A DNA stretch of 55,000 bases from Chrysomallon squamiferum (taxonomy: Eukaryota > Mollusca > Gastropoda > Neomphalida > Peltospiridae): contig CM022665.1 in the NCBI GenBank assembly GCA_012295275.1, forward strand, positions 39,062,295 through 39,117,294. Direction: 5' to 3'. Position 1 is the first letter of the stretch, and the number at the start of each line of letters is the position of its first letter. Positions 1 through 13,503 of this stretch are shown one piece after another. Made by a program: the position numbers and the translations under genes. A model generated the notes under the pieces. It was not told the DNA's origin, did no database searches, and saw only the letters and a program-made list of their open reading frames with translations.

Positions 1-86
1 ATTTTTGACATTTTATTTATTATTTTTTTATTATTACTATTATAATTGCTGCTGTTGTTGTTATTATTAATTAATTTTATATTTAG

Positions 87-1570
87 GTTTGGAGCTCATA
101 ACTGGGAGGGTCCAGGAGCACTGACAGCTATGTCAGCCATGTTTGAATTTGAACGCATGGTGGAAGATTCTGATTGGATTACAACAAAGATTGACTCACA
201 TCATGTGATTTTTGCTGGTGAATAGTCAAGGGTGGTTGGCAATTTAATTTTTATTTTCCTTTTTCTTTTTTTTTTTTGGTTTTTTAAATTTCACTATTTT
301 GTTTATTTTAATATCATAATTTTCAATATTTATTTATTATGGTTTCTTTTTTTTCCTTCCTTTTTGTTTACTGCAGTTTTATAAAGTGATATATATTGCA
401 TAATTTCTTTCATCTTATATTAATTGATTTGCAACACATTTTAGAGTCTCCTCTTTGCAATTCCATTAAAACTAAAAAAAAATCCTTTAAATTCTTATTT
501 TAGTTTCATCATCTAGAAATTATTATTACTATTATTTTTTTTTTCAATAAATAATTGGCGAGTTTTCAAAAATGCTGTTAGTAACAATAGAAATGTAATG
601 CAGTTCAATGGTTGTATGCTTGCCTGGAGTATGACAGACTGCCATATTGATATTCCATTATGCATCCCTTGGGTTGTTTCACATTCCATCTTGTGTACTG
701 ATGATGATCATATGTTTTATTTCTGTCTTTGGAAGATGAATATAAAAACAGTGCTTGCTTTTATTGATGGGAATATTCCAGACATTTCTGTCTCATCATT
801 AATAAACTGTGGAAATTTCCTCTGTCATCATTATTAGTAAATCTTATTTTTGATACTTATTAACCATTAATAATAAAATACTGTTGACCCTTGATTTCAC
901 AAACTAATACCAAGATGCAGTGGTCCAGAAAATGCAGGAGTTTTGGAAATCGGGAATGTAAATATTAACTCTAAAATGTATTGAAATATTAAACTTTATT
1001 ATAGATAACAGCTATATTATATAGTAAAGTAATAATGTAAGAACAACATACAGACATAAAAACAATGTGGAAAAAAATTTCATACAGTATTTGTAAAGAC
1101 AAATTTAGCGTAGGTTGGGCGAAGTTTGTTACTTTAGGATGGTTATGGATGCAATTATCTTGTTGGAAAGTGAGTTGAGAGAGGCTTGCCATGATTGTAT
1201 AGTAGGACTTAGAATAACTTAATAGGACCTAGAGGTATGGTTTCAAGTGGGAAATGGTAGTAAGTTCAAATTACATGATTTTTCCAAATCTGGTTCATTC
1301 CTGAAAGCTAGGAAACCAAGGTCCATGAAATCAAGGGTCAACAGCAGGTATTTAATTCAATAAAATTCATTTTTACACCACCTAATATTGTGCAACTTAT
1401 TCATTTTAGGTCATTCTATGGGTGGACACGGGGCGTGGCATCTTGCTTCCCATTATCCCGACAGAGCTCTTGCTACTGTGTCTCTAGCAGGCTGGATTAA
1501 AAAAGAAGAGTATGGTGACAGTAACCTTTTCTTTAAGTAAGTCTATATACAGGTTTTATTATTATTGTTA

Positions 1571-1649
<79 letters not shown>

Positions 1650-1784
1650 ATTATTATCAACAACATCAATATCACCATCTTCATTTTTGTTGATGGTGAT
1701 ACTGATTACGATAGAGTATTTCAGAATATATTAACCATTTCTTTAAGAAAGTTTTTATATTTATTTTATTATTGTTGTCTTTGG

Positions 1785-1822
<38 letters not shown>

Positions 1823-4800
1823 GTATTTCAGTATTTCAAACAGGCAGAATGTAGTTACAGTAATAATAGCAGTAGCAGAAATAGTAGCAGAAATAATAAT
1901 AATAGTTGTATTGATGTAAATATCTAATTTGTTTTTTATTACAACTGAATAATTCAGACAGTATTCAACTCATACTTTGAAGAAGTTATTTTGACAAAAA
2001 CTGTTAACAGTAGTGACACAAAATATGCTTAATATATATCATCTGTCCTTATTTGGCAGACATGACACATCCACCAGTCACACAGACCCTGCTGTGAAAG
2101 CAATAATGGAGGCTTGTATAGCAGAGAATGATGCTGACAGGCATGTCTCAAATCTTCAGGTACACTATGTTTACAAATTTTCAAACTGTTCAGTAATTCT
2201 GCTAACTTACAATTTTTAAACACATCTAAGACTGTCATCCTGTTGATGACAGACATGAAATAATAGCTCAAAATGAATTAATATTCACTGTGTTCATGGA
2301 CAACATTAATGTTAGTCATAGATTAAGTTCATGTAAAGAGAAATCCCAGTGTTATCAAAGATGACTGCAGGCTTGTAAATAATGCAAATTTGGAAATTAT
2401 GACAGTAATTAATTTGATAATTCTGAAAAATATTACAGGTTAATGTTTTCAATATTTTTTTTTACATTCTTTTCATTCAATTTCTTTTTTGCTTCATGTT
2501 GTACATCTAAAAATTTCAGTAAATCATTCTGTATCATAAACCTTTGAATTTCAGGACGTGCCTGTTTTATCTAGAATTGGTGGGCAGGACAGAACAGTAC
2601 ATCCATTCTTTGTCCGCAGAATGTATCGGCTGCTTCAGGAGTCAAAATCTGATGTCAGTTACAGTGAAATACCAGGAAAGGAACACTGGTGGTGGGATTC
2701 AAAGTATGACTGATTATTTATATGTGATGATGTTGATGGAGTTGATATTGTTGATGATGATTATTATGATGAGGTGGTGGTTGTGGTTATTATTGTAATT
2801 ATTGTGATTATTGTAATTATTATTGAAAGTTAAGCAAAGACTGTGAAGTTTGCATTTTTGTTTGAAGATGTTTAAAACAGATCTCTAGCAGCTAATTGTT
2901 AAGAGTCCTTGAAGTGGTAGAAGTAAATCTCCTCTTTTACATAATCAGAATGAAAAGAATATATAGTAACTGTTCATCTGCAGTGTCCTATTGTCATTAA
3001 AATTGATTTTTTATTCATGTATTTTTCTGTTTCTGTGACTGGAATTATCTAACTTGTTTCAAGGGAAACTAATGATGGAGGAGCTGTCAATGACAAGCAG
3101 ATTCGAGACTTCATGGCAAAACATCTCAACAAGTTTGATCAGCTGCAGCATTCTTGTTCAACAAAAGGTGAAAACTGTGATGGAGAAAGCTCTGAAGAGA
3201 TTCAAAATAAGTACAAGGAAGAAAACAATGTGGGGAATCATTTTGTCTTAACGACCTTGAACCCAGCTTTCGGTGAAGGTCTGCATGGAATACAAATAGT
3301 CCAACAACTGACACCATTTAGAACAAGCACTGTAAATGTGAGTGAATAAAATTTTGTCTTTTAAATACATGCTTTAAAAAAATACAGCCTGTAGTCATAG
3401 ATAATTTTTCTGGTTGTAAAAAGACATGAGAGTTAAATGTAGTAAATAAAGTATAAAAAATCAGATCTGTTACATTTAAAATTAATTTTCATTTATAATA
3501 TTCTCTTTTACCTGTTTTTTTTCATTGTTTTCTCTATTTAATCTTTTACATTTTGTTTCGATTTTGGTTTGATTTGATTTGATTTTTTTGTTTTTGTTCT
3601 AAGAGCCTATTTTGTTTTTGTCAGACTTTATTACAAGTGGAGATTGTCGTTATAAAGTACACTTTAAACAGTCATAAGTGTAGGATTTGAGTACATTTTT
3701 TAGAACAACTATTTTTATGCTGTCTTTTGCAGGGCCATATTTCTGGACATGACGTTGATCTGAAAACAGTCAATGTTGCCCGACTGAGAATAAGAAATCC
3801 ACTAAACAAGAAAATAAAGTGGACTGACAAAAATATTAAGGTTTTTCAATTGCTAATACTCTTTTATACATTTGCATATTCATTTTGTATTTGTTATAAC
3901 TAAATTAAACAAAGATCTATCATAATAATCTTTATCCATAGGAATACTGTGATGGATGATGTGTATTATTGAATACAGAATAGAGTATGCAGATTTTGAG
4001 CCTGTTCAGTTAATAATTTGAAGTCAGTGGATATGATTTAATGTGTGCCATATGGAAGTTGTTTCCCACAAGATTTGGTATGATTCTGAAATTATGTAAG
4101 AATCTTAACCAAATAAAATATTTTACAAAATGCCTTTGAATATATACATACATTATATATATATGTGTGTGTCACTTTATGAAATAATAATTATCATCAT
4201 CATCACAATCATAATAATGATAATAATAATAATAGTAGGACATTGATATCTTAAATCGATATCCATGATTTTTCAGTTTTTTGAATTCACTTATTATTCT
4301 ATATTTTTAAAATGCAGGTTGATGACCATTTACAGATGAATAAAGAGACTGTAGAAAAAATGAATGGAAATGTTGATTTACATTTATGTAAAAATAAAGG
4401 TAAATATAATATAACTTTAATTATTTTTATTTTTTATTTTTTTTATAAACTTTAAATAAAAGGAGAGAGATAGAAATAAAATTGCTTCCAAAGGTCACCA
4501 TTTGTTTCATTCTATACTTCATTCTATACTTCATCAACCCTGGGTTTGAAATATGTTATACCATCACCTGCCCTCTCGATCTTAACTGCATTATTATATG
4601 CTTTATTAAACTATTTTTATATAGTTATCAATTACTTCTGTTTGTGATAAATTTTATAAAAGATTAAAAAATGAAACTTTTGTTTTCTATTATTTTCTAA
4701 CCTTTAAATTTCTACACCAAAACCAGTAAATAATTAAATATTACATAATATCTAAAGGATATTTTAATTTCTTAATTTTTTAAGGTAAATGGTCTGTATG

Positions 4801-6196
4801 TGAGAATGAAGTAAATGGTTTGACAGAAAGAGGACCAGAAAATTTTGGACCAGCTCGAAGAATTGCAGAAAATGAATTAGTTATTATAACAGGTATGAAA
4901 CCATTTAATTTTTGATTTAATTGATTTTATTTAAATTGCTAATGGTAAAAATGATAAAAATAAAATGTGAAATAACAATGATATATTAATATATTAAAAT
5001 AATATGTTGGTTTTGTAATTTTTGTTTGCCTTTATTTTTTTTAATTATTATTTATATTACATTTTGAATTTACTTTGTTATCTTATTTTATATGTATCGA
5101 TATCTGAGCACTCATGTAGACACACACACAAATGCATAATATACACTAATATTTAGATTTTGCTGTTTTTTAATTTAATTTTAAAAGATATTATATATGT
5201 ATATATATGTGTGTTTTCTTATCATTATTTGTGGGGTTTTTTTTTTTTTTTTTTTTAAGTTTCTTTTTTTTTGGGGGGGTGGCAATATATTTGTAACTCA
5301 TATTATAATACTATTGTTATTTCAGGGACACAGGATAAATCTGAAATCACACAGACTCTTCTGATCTTTGCTGTTTACATTGCCAATTTGTTCTTCCTTA
5401 CATCAGACACAATCACACCTGTAGTGAAAGATACAGATGTCACAGAGCAGCAGTTAGGTATAAACAGGAAATTATTATTATTATTATCAAAATTATTATT
5501 ACTACTGCTTCTACTATTGTTATTGTTAGTGTGTACCGTTACTTTTGTTGTTGTTGTTGTTATTATTATTATTTTGAGAAGCTCCTCTCTGATAATTTTG
5601 AAAATTTTTACTTCATTTTTTTTTCTCCTTCTAAAACTATATTGAAATGACAGTAATTAAAATATTTAACATTAAATAGTTTCCAGATAAACTACAGAGG
5701 CCTTTTTTTATTAAGGTTTTTCTTTTTCTTTCTATTATTATTATTATTATTATTATTATTACTAGTATTGGTGCTCTCATTAATGTTATTATTGTCACCA
5801 TCAATGTTGTCTTTAATTGCAGCTAATAAAAATATACTTGTTATTGGTGGACCAAGCCAAAACAAATTTGCTTTAAACATTTTATCCAACATTCCACTTA
5901 AAGTCTGTGGTAAGTCTTTTATTTAAATATTAGTTACTGAATTTTCATTGTTGTGGTATGAATGCTTTGGGGAGGTTTAGCTGATTAACATATGAAGGTT
6001 CAGGGTTTGCTGCGTTTGTTTTTGAGGTTTTTTTTAGTATTAAAACAGAAAACAAATTAATATTCCTGGATATTAAATATTAAAAGGCTGTATTTTTAGT
6101 ATTCTATTAAATTGTATTTCAGTATTTGCTTTATTTTTTTTTCCCACAATTTCACTTTATTTTACTTGATTTTACTTTATTATTACTATTTTTATT

Positions 6197-6227
<31 letters not shown>

Positions 6228-7015
6228 GCTCCTATTACTAATTATTATGATTATCTTCAGAAAATGCTCAGTGTTTTCAACTTAATGACTGTATTTATGA
6301 CAATCCAAGAACTGGTGTTATGACATTAGCACCTCATGGAAATGGCCATATTGCCATGGTGCTTATGGGAAATTCTCTAGAAGGTTTAAAAGATGCTGTT
6401 TCATTGGCAACTCCAACCATCCCACCTATGACAAGATCTCCTGTAAGTATCATACAGATATTTTTTTTTTTATAGTTGGAACTTTTCTTTGTTCTGTAAA
6501 ATTCACAGTAATAGACAGTTGTTTAAGTACTGATATTCACTGATTATGTATTTTAAGTTACATTACCAAATGTGTAATTAAAGACCTAGGTCAGTGTTCA
6601 TTAATGCTTTTGAAAATATTTATTTATTCTTTTTTTAAGAAATTCTGTTCATGATAAAAATGGTATTATTCTCTGAAACAGATTACATTAAAAAAAACAC
6701 TTGAATATGTTTTCATCATAATAAATAATTTCAAAATTTAATTTTAAAATTTATTATTAGCATTTCTTGAGTTATATTTACACATAAAACAAACCAAAAA
6801 AATGCTATCAGTTTCAATCATCTCAGTAAATAATTTATTTTTATTTTATTATTTTTTTCCTTTCTAACCAACAGTTCTCAAATCTTCTGCCAGATTTTGT
6901 TGTAACAGGTCCTGAGTTTGGTTACAAAGGACCTGGTGGTTTCCAGTGTGCTGGTTTCTGGGGAAATCATTGGGAATTCAGACCTGACCTGGCTTCATGT
7001 GTCTGCATTTCATAA
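87..7015 (+). CDS. Prolyl-oligopeptidase-like alpha/beta hydrolase, C-terminal 539 aa (5' partial)
   Basis: Twelve exons join in frame: 87-217, 1410-1536, 2060-2159, 2555-2703, 3064-3337, 3733-3840, 4318-4399, 4785-4892, 5326-5457, 5823-5909, 6261-6442 and 6875-7015 (TAA). Every junction is AG/GT and every phase matches. The first exon opens with the last base of a split codon, so the N-terminus lies upstream of the window. Counting from the first full codon, the serine hydrolase nucleophile motif GHSMGG puts Ser at about 46, across the exon 1/2 junction. The likely acid is Asp131 in GGQDRTV and the likely base is His163 in GKEHWWW. This is the classic Ser-Asp-His order of the S9/alpha-beta hydrolase fold. 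About 370 residues follow the catalytic domain, including GGAVND, LTTLNPAFG and GNGHIAMVLMG. I recognise these only as the extension of this invertebrate-type family. Substrate is unknown; peptidase or esterase activity is inferred from the motifs. The donor of exon 6 (AAG then gttttt) is weak. Confidence 0.85.
218..1409 (+). other. Intron of the hydrolase gene, no other gene seen
   Basis: AT-rich intron between the exon ending in the Ala codon of the nucleophile motif and the exon carrying HSMGG. A short ORF at 598-837 has no domain-like content and no splice support. No transposon ends were recognised. Confidence 0.6.
1573..1648. repeat. (ATT)n microsatellite
   Basis: About 25 uninterrupted ATT units in the intron just downstream of the exon ending at 1536. 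Reading it gives poly-isoleucine ORFs that are not genes. Confidence 0.95.
1784..1822. repeat. (GAT)n microsatellite
   Basis: About 13 GAT units in the same intron as the ATT array, followed by degenerate AAT/AGT-rich sequence. Confidence 0.95.
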
Positions 7016-10000
7016 CAACCTCAGGATATTAGATGTTAAATAGAAACAACAGAGAGGACACAATATATTTTTTTTCTACTATTAAAATAATATATTTTAA
7101 TTCTTTGATGGCTAGTCATTGCACCACTTCTTATTTAATTAGTGTGTTGCACAAAGCAAACTTGTCTTGGAAAGGAGTCTTTGTCCGAGTTTGTGGGTGT
7201 AATTGAATAATTGCCTTATGAAAGGTTGCTGTGAATTATTCATGCCATACCCACTTAAAATGTGTTAAATTTTAGGCTTTAAAACGGTATGTGTCTGTTA
7301 CAGATTAACAGAAACTGCATAACTTGATAGAATATTGGATATATAATATGTTTCACAAACATGTTAGAACATATTTATGTACATACTTACCATCAAAAGA
7401 AAATTACCCAAAACCAAGACAAAGACAGCCAATAATTGGCAAGTGAAATTCTTACACAAAAAAGTTAAAAAAACAACAACAAAAATCTCTTGATACACTG
7501 AGAGTATGGGAAGATTTACTCAAATTCATCAGAGGTTTTTTTTTTTAATTCTTGGGTAGCCATTTTTATCACAGTTATTCTTTATCATATATAATTAGTG
7601 CTTATGTTTAGATTGAAATTGTTATTTGTATTGTTGGTTATAAGAGGCTTCATTTGTTTTCACTGACATCAACAGATCATGTCAATTTTTCCAATTTGCA
7701 GTATACAATGGCCATTTTCTTTCTCAAGTTCATAGTGGTTAACATTCCAAATGATATAGAAATGTATTTCCAGTTCTTGAATTTTTTTCCACCATAAATG
7801 TGTGTCACATTAATAATTAGACAATGAAATTGTATTTATAATAAAGATTATTATCTTCAGTAAAAACAAAACAGTAATTTTGTCTAAAGTAATCTATTTA
7901 CACTTGGTCTTAGTTGTTCTAGGAAAATTAAATGGAAGATTTATTCTTACTGTATAGAAAAAAAAAAAAAGGGGGTGATGTCAAAAGCAAATGAGATTTG
8001 CATTTATAATAATTAAAATACAGGTTAATATCTTAATAGAGAATATTGTTAGTTCACTGAATGTGTGAGCTGGTTATGTAATGGTTAGACTATGCTTTAG
8101 GTAATGAGACCTTTCCAAAACTGTAAGTAAATGTTTATAATTTGAAATTATAAATTTTGTAGGATACCTCACACACACACACACACAGAGAGGGGTGACA
8201 AGTAGGACAGGCTAGAGCTAATAACGAAAAAGGATGAATAAATCAGTACAAATGATACAAATTACTTACATTGTTAGCTTTATCAGCTTGTCTGGTAGTG
8301 GAAAAGAAACTTAATTTGCTTTGATCCTTCGGCATGTAGTGTTCTCAGCAGTTTCATAAGAAGGAAAAACACTTATATTTCCAATAACATTGGGTGATAT
8401 GATTAAGTATTCAGGCTTTCCTTGTGTATAAGTAAGGGAATTGAGATGGTACTCGGATGCAGTCATCAATTTTATTTAACAGTTTTAGTTGGCCAGATTT
8501 CTGTGCAGTGGGGTATATGTATTTAATTACACAATAAGTAGTGTATGATTTGTGAAAGAATTATGACTTGTAGTATCTACAATAGCATCTAGGACAGCTT
8601 GAAATTATGCATATTGATTTGTAGCATGTGATTATTTTTATCTTTCAGATACAATTAAGCTGTTGGCCAGGTTAAAAAAACAACATGTTTTATAAACATG
8701 TGTCTGGTACATTTATTTATAGTGTTGGATGTGTATCATGTTGTGGTTGATTGAGTTTATGATTTGCTATGAGAAACAGAACATGTTGAAACCATTACAA
8801 CTACATTTTTTTTTTTTTAAATATATTTATGAATTCTCATTCTACACAGTTCCGTTGAATATGAGATAATGAATGCTGCTTAAGAAATTAATAGCAATAG
8901 TATTTTATACTCAAATGTATAGAATAGAGATGATTAATTTTTTGTAATTTAGTTTATGTATTTTTAACTTAGATCAATAAAATAATAGAATTAATTCCAT
9001 TAAAATGTTAAGCTATGCAAATAAGGTAATTATTAATACTGTATGTATTAAAATGTATGTAAAATGAAATATTTGACTATAGTAAATGAATGACTATTTC
9101 TTTTTTAAAAATAATATTTTATTAAAGCAAAATAGGCCAGCTGAAGAACTGAAGAACTGCATTTTAAATTATAATTACAGAACAGTGCAATCTGAATTAT
9201 AGCTTAGGTACAACATTGTTGTATAGGTACAATGTTATACAAATTCATAAATACATACATAAATATGATTTTTATTATTGTTTGGATTTTTTTTGCTCTA
9301 ACATTCCATATTGATAGTTGCCAAAATTACTGTATAATATATTCCTGTGTTATATAGTTTTAAAATTATAAAGTGAAATTAAATTTTGCAACAATATTAA
9401 TATGACTGATTATAACCCTGCTTATCCCCAACAATGTAACAGTTATGGGAATACTTTTATCTAAAGCCTGCATACTTGAAGAAAAATACTATTGATTTAA
9501 GTATTTTTGTGGCTTATAAAATATCTGAATATCAATGAAATTTTTGAAAACTTTAAACATGGCTGTTGTTATCTGATTTTTCAGTATGGATAAACAAAAA
9601 TTATGTATGGTAAATTTTTATCCTTTGATATCATTTCGGAAATAAAACAGTTTTATTTGTTAGATCTCAAATCATGTATAATTACAATACTCAAATTTTG
9701 TGAATAAATGCTAATTTAGTAACTAAAGAACTTGATGGCTTGGCCAGAAGTAGACAGTAATTAATTATTCAAAATAAATAAAAATAAAAATTAAATAAAA
9801 TACTAAGAGAAATGGAAAGATAAAAAGTCTTATTTAAGAATGAACATTTTTAACCTTTTATTGTTATTATTAGTTATTATCAATTTTGCTTGTTTATTTA
9901 TTTAATTCATTGTTTTATATTTATTTTTATTTAATCATAATTATATTTGTCATAAATTTTCGATGTCATTTTTTTTCTCTCATCTCGTTACATTTTTCAT

Positions 10001-10519
10001 TGTTTCCATCAGACGTGTGTGTTTGACAAATAAAGTTTTGATTTTATTTTGGTATTTTTGTGCTTTTATTAATACGTAATTTGATTATTGATCACAGATT
10101 TCAAACTGAAACAAAACTGTTTAAAACACATTTTAAAAATAATTTAAAAATTATATAGCGTATTCATATTACAGATTTATTTACAAGGCTATTTTCCATA
10201 TAAATTTGAAGAAAAAGAATATAGGCATTTTAGTGTTCTCAGCAACTAGAAACCATTACGATGTCTGAATACTGTATTAGATTAACAATATATATAATAA
10301 AAATAGTAAATATAATAATCGTTAATCCATCTGAAAATAAAACGTAACAGCAAAGTCATAAAAATAAAAATAACGTTAACAAAAGTGGTTAACTTTCTTT
10401 TTTTTTTTTTTTTTTTTCAGTTTATGCAGCGTTTTTCATGTTCTGAGGTACGGCTTAGGTTTATACAATTTCTTTTGTTAGTTTCACGGATAATTATTAA
10501 TCAGCAAAGATTATTTTAA

Positions 10520-10529
10520 TTTTTTTTTT

Positions 10530-10586
<57 letters not shown>
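10520..10586. repeat. Poly(T) followed by (TTA)n microsatellite
   Basis: About 20 T followed by about 15 TTA units in the intergenic tract. Confidence 0.9.
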
Positions 10587-11628
10587 TACTAAGAGTTATT
10601 CCTGTAAATGAACATTCGTCACTTCAACACATTTTAATGTAGTTTGCATGTGAGCGTGTATGTGTCTATGTGTGTGTGTGTGTGTCTGCGTGTGTGTAAT
10701 TTTAAGAACTATTCATATCGATAAACAGCAAGAAATAAGTATCATCAACAGAGAAATACATACCATATTGTTTGCCACGCAAATAGGTACACCAAGAAGT
10801 ATCGTTCTTGCAAGCAGTCCCAGAGACAAGTAATATAAAGGACTAACTTATTCCCGTTTTTTAAAAATAAAATAAAGTTCTGAAATACTTGATCCAACCC
10901 CGTTAACAATTAATGTTAAGCAGTTTATATGAATCACTGCAAAATAATAATTCAGTTTCCGCCATCCTATCCAGGAACATAAATTTCTACGTAATAACAA
11001 GCCAGAATTGTAAAAAGAAATATCTATAAAAAAAAAAAAAAAAAAAATTTTAGAGTGTAATAGTGCACAAAATTATTTATTTAAATTATTTTATTTTATT
11101 TTATTTTATTTTAATTATCTGCCGTTTTGAATAATAAAGAGAAAAACAAAATTAAAAAAAAATATTATTATTTTAGTTTATTCATTTATTTTTCACATTT
11201 TCGCAATAAATCAGGCATTGCAAATCAACATGGACATATGAAACAAGGAAGTAATTGTTATTTAAGGTGTGTGATATAATTATATCGTATGTAAAAATAA
11301 TAAAAATTTGTAATGCAGTTCTGCATGATATATTATATGTTAAATTCTGTAAGAAAAGAAAAAAAGGAGGGGAGGGAGTGGGAGGAAATGCATTATGATA
11401 TTATAATAATTATGCATGATGTATTATGGATGGAACGATCGTTATATAAAGTCGTTTTGTTGATGCCTCTTAAAATAATGTCCAAACATTTTTCTTCACT
11501 TTAATGATAAAGACCGAAAACAAAATAACAAATTAATAAACAAATAAATATTAGGTGCATTAATCATTTTTGTTAATGTTCGTTTTTGTTTTTTGTGTTG
11601 TTGTTGTTGTTTTTTTGGGGGTTAATAG

Positions 11629-11631
<3 letters not shown>

Positions 11632-11688
<57 letters not shown>
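11632..11688. repeat. (GT)n microsatellite
   Basis: About 28 GT units; poly-CV frames here are artefacts. Confidence 0.95.
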
Positions 11689-11690
<2 letters not shown>

Positions 11691-12039
11691 CTCGTTACAA
11701 TAACATGTCATCTTGGGAACCGATTAATCATAATAATAATTTGTAATAAAATGATGTTATTTAGTTACTGTTTATTTTGGTAATATCGAAGTTTAAAAGT
11801 TTTCTTGGGACATTTTTGTTAATCAGATTTGTTTATGTAATAATAATAATACATTATGTATGTCTGCGTGCGTACGTTTCTGTGCATGCGTTGCATAAAG
11901 AAAATGGAATAAAATATACCAAACTCCAACATGCTGTCTCAAAATTAAAAAGAGGGTTCCGCTTGCTTCTTTTTACAAACGTGAACATTTCTAACCAATC
12001 TCTCAGATGATTTATAATGTCCCAAACAAGAACAGACAC

Positions 12040-12041
<2 letters not shown>

Positions 12042-12109
<68 letters not shown>
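12042..12109. repeat. (GA)n microsatellite
   Basis: About 33 GA units; the poly-SL frames on the minus strand are artefacts. Confidence 0.95.
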
Positions 12110-12114
<5 letters not shown>

Positions 12115-12257
12115 TAGATGGGTGGATGAATGGTTCGGTAGGTAAATATTTATACACAGCATATTTCAAACCCGGAGGTAAATAAAATATAATCTGATTA
12201 AGGAAGAGGCAAAAAATAAAAATAAAGTGAAAATAAGTACTAGTACTACTACCACTT

Positions 12258-12288
<31 letters not shown>

Positions 12289-13392
12289 TAAAGTTAAATG
12301 AATTATTCTTAATGGAACTTATATGTTATTTATTTATTTATATTATTCTATTATTATTATTATTATTTTTAATAATAATATTTCATGTTACTTCTCTATT
12401 TGTTTTAATTAATTTATTTATTTAAGTAATTATTTATTTTAATTCGGTTTATGTGGAATATCCCGAAGCCGAATCTTTTCAATCGTTAAATGTTCCTCAA
12501 TATCATTAATCTTAACGATTATATCGTTATTACACGTAAGTTAATCGAAAAGCGTGCAACAATACTTTCGTGCATTACTTCTTTTTGACTCATTAAAAAA
12601 AAAAAAAAAATTATAGATTTTGTTTGACAATTAATCAGAAAACTTAATAGTACTGAGTTGAGCATTTAAAAAAAAAAAAAAAAAAAAAAAAGTATAGGCA
12701 TATAGAACCATATAAGAATGATATATAAAATATAATATTTATGATCTTTGATATACATTAATTTACTTAAAAAGGAAAAAGGAAAACATATGCTAGTACT
12801 TACAAATGTAAAAAAAAAAACAAACAAAACAAACGAAAAAACAACAACAAAATCATAATGAAGTGTCCTCTTCTGACAGGTGGTTGCTATATAATCTTTG
12901 AAATAATTTCATTATAAAATAAAAAATTTCATTGATATTTATTTATATTTCTGAGAATTATATTAGTACACACTGTCTTTTATATTATTACTAATGCAGC
13001 ACAAAAATATAATCGAAATGAAATAAAAAGAAAAAAAGGAAAAAGAGATGAAAGAAATAACTAAATGGCTATTACTGCAAAAATCGGCTAATTTCGTACA
13101 CTGTCGGAACATTCTTACTATCTGTATTTGAGAAAACCTGATGCACTATTTTGTTTTGTAGGCATTTTCAATATAAAATTAGTTTTATTTTTAAGAAATC
13201 ATTTTGTTTTTCTTTAGTTAAGAACTTTCCTACTAAAATGAGAATACTACTCTGACAGGTATTTCCCATAATCCGTACTACATCTGGTGACGTCATTAGC
13301 AAAACAAATTTGGTCACAGGAGACTGGTTCACAGAACTGTATTGTTTGTCGTCTTTGTCCATTATTTTAGTCAATTGGTTTGTATTAATTGA

Positions 13393-13503
13393 ACAATACA
13401 AACCATAAGAACTTGCAAAGCAATACTGGCATCGTCGTCGGACTCAGAAGACGGTGGAGTTTCGCCCCCACCGCTCAAAAAGCAACGACTCTCTGTCTCG
13501 AAT
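13393..13503 (+). promoter_or_regulatory. In-frame open leader upstream of the WDR26 ATG, possible non-AUG N-terminal extension
   Basis: The WDR26 frame is open from just after a TGA at 13390-13392 and has no upstream ATG. From a CTG at 13426 (A at -3, G at +4) it would add 26 residues: an acidic serine-rich stretch, SSSDSEDGG, then a basic nuclear-signal-like PPPLKKQRLS. The protein-like composition is seen; translation is inferred. Alternatively it is the 3' part of a coding exon fed by an unseen upstream exon, or plain 5' UTR. Confidence 0.4.

Larger units (their letters stand above)
7016..13503. other. 3' flank of the hydrolase gene and intergenic DNA before WDR26
   Basis: AT-rich sequence with no convincing exon on either strand. 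Possible polyadenylation signals for the hydrolase (AATAAA) occur near 7842 and again near 10028; which one is used cannot be told. The rest holds homopolymers and microsatellites (listed separately). The last part should contain the WDR26 promoter and 5' UTR, including a reading frame open from 13393 into the WDR26 start. Confidence 0.6.

Noticed and set aside
11313-11504. Short plus-strand frame in the intergenic tract
   Set aside because: No domain content, no splice sites and no conserved features.
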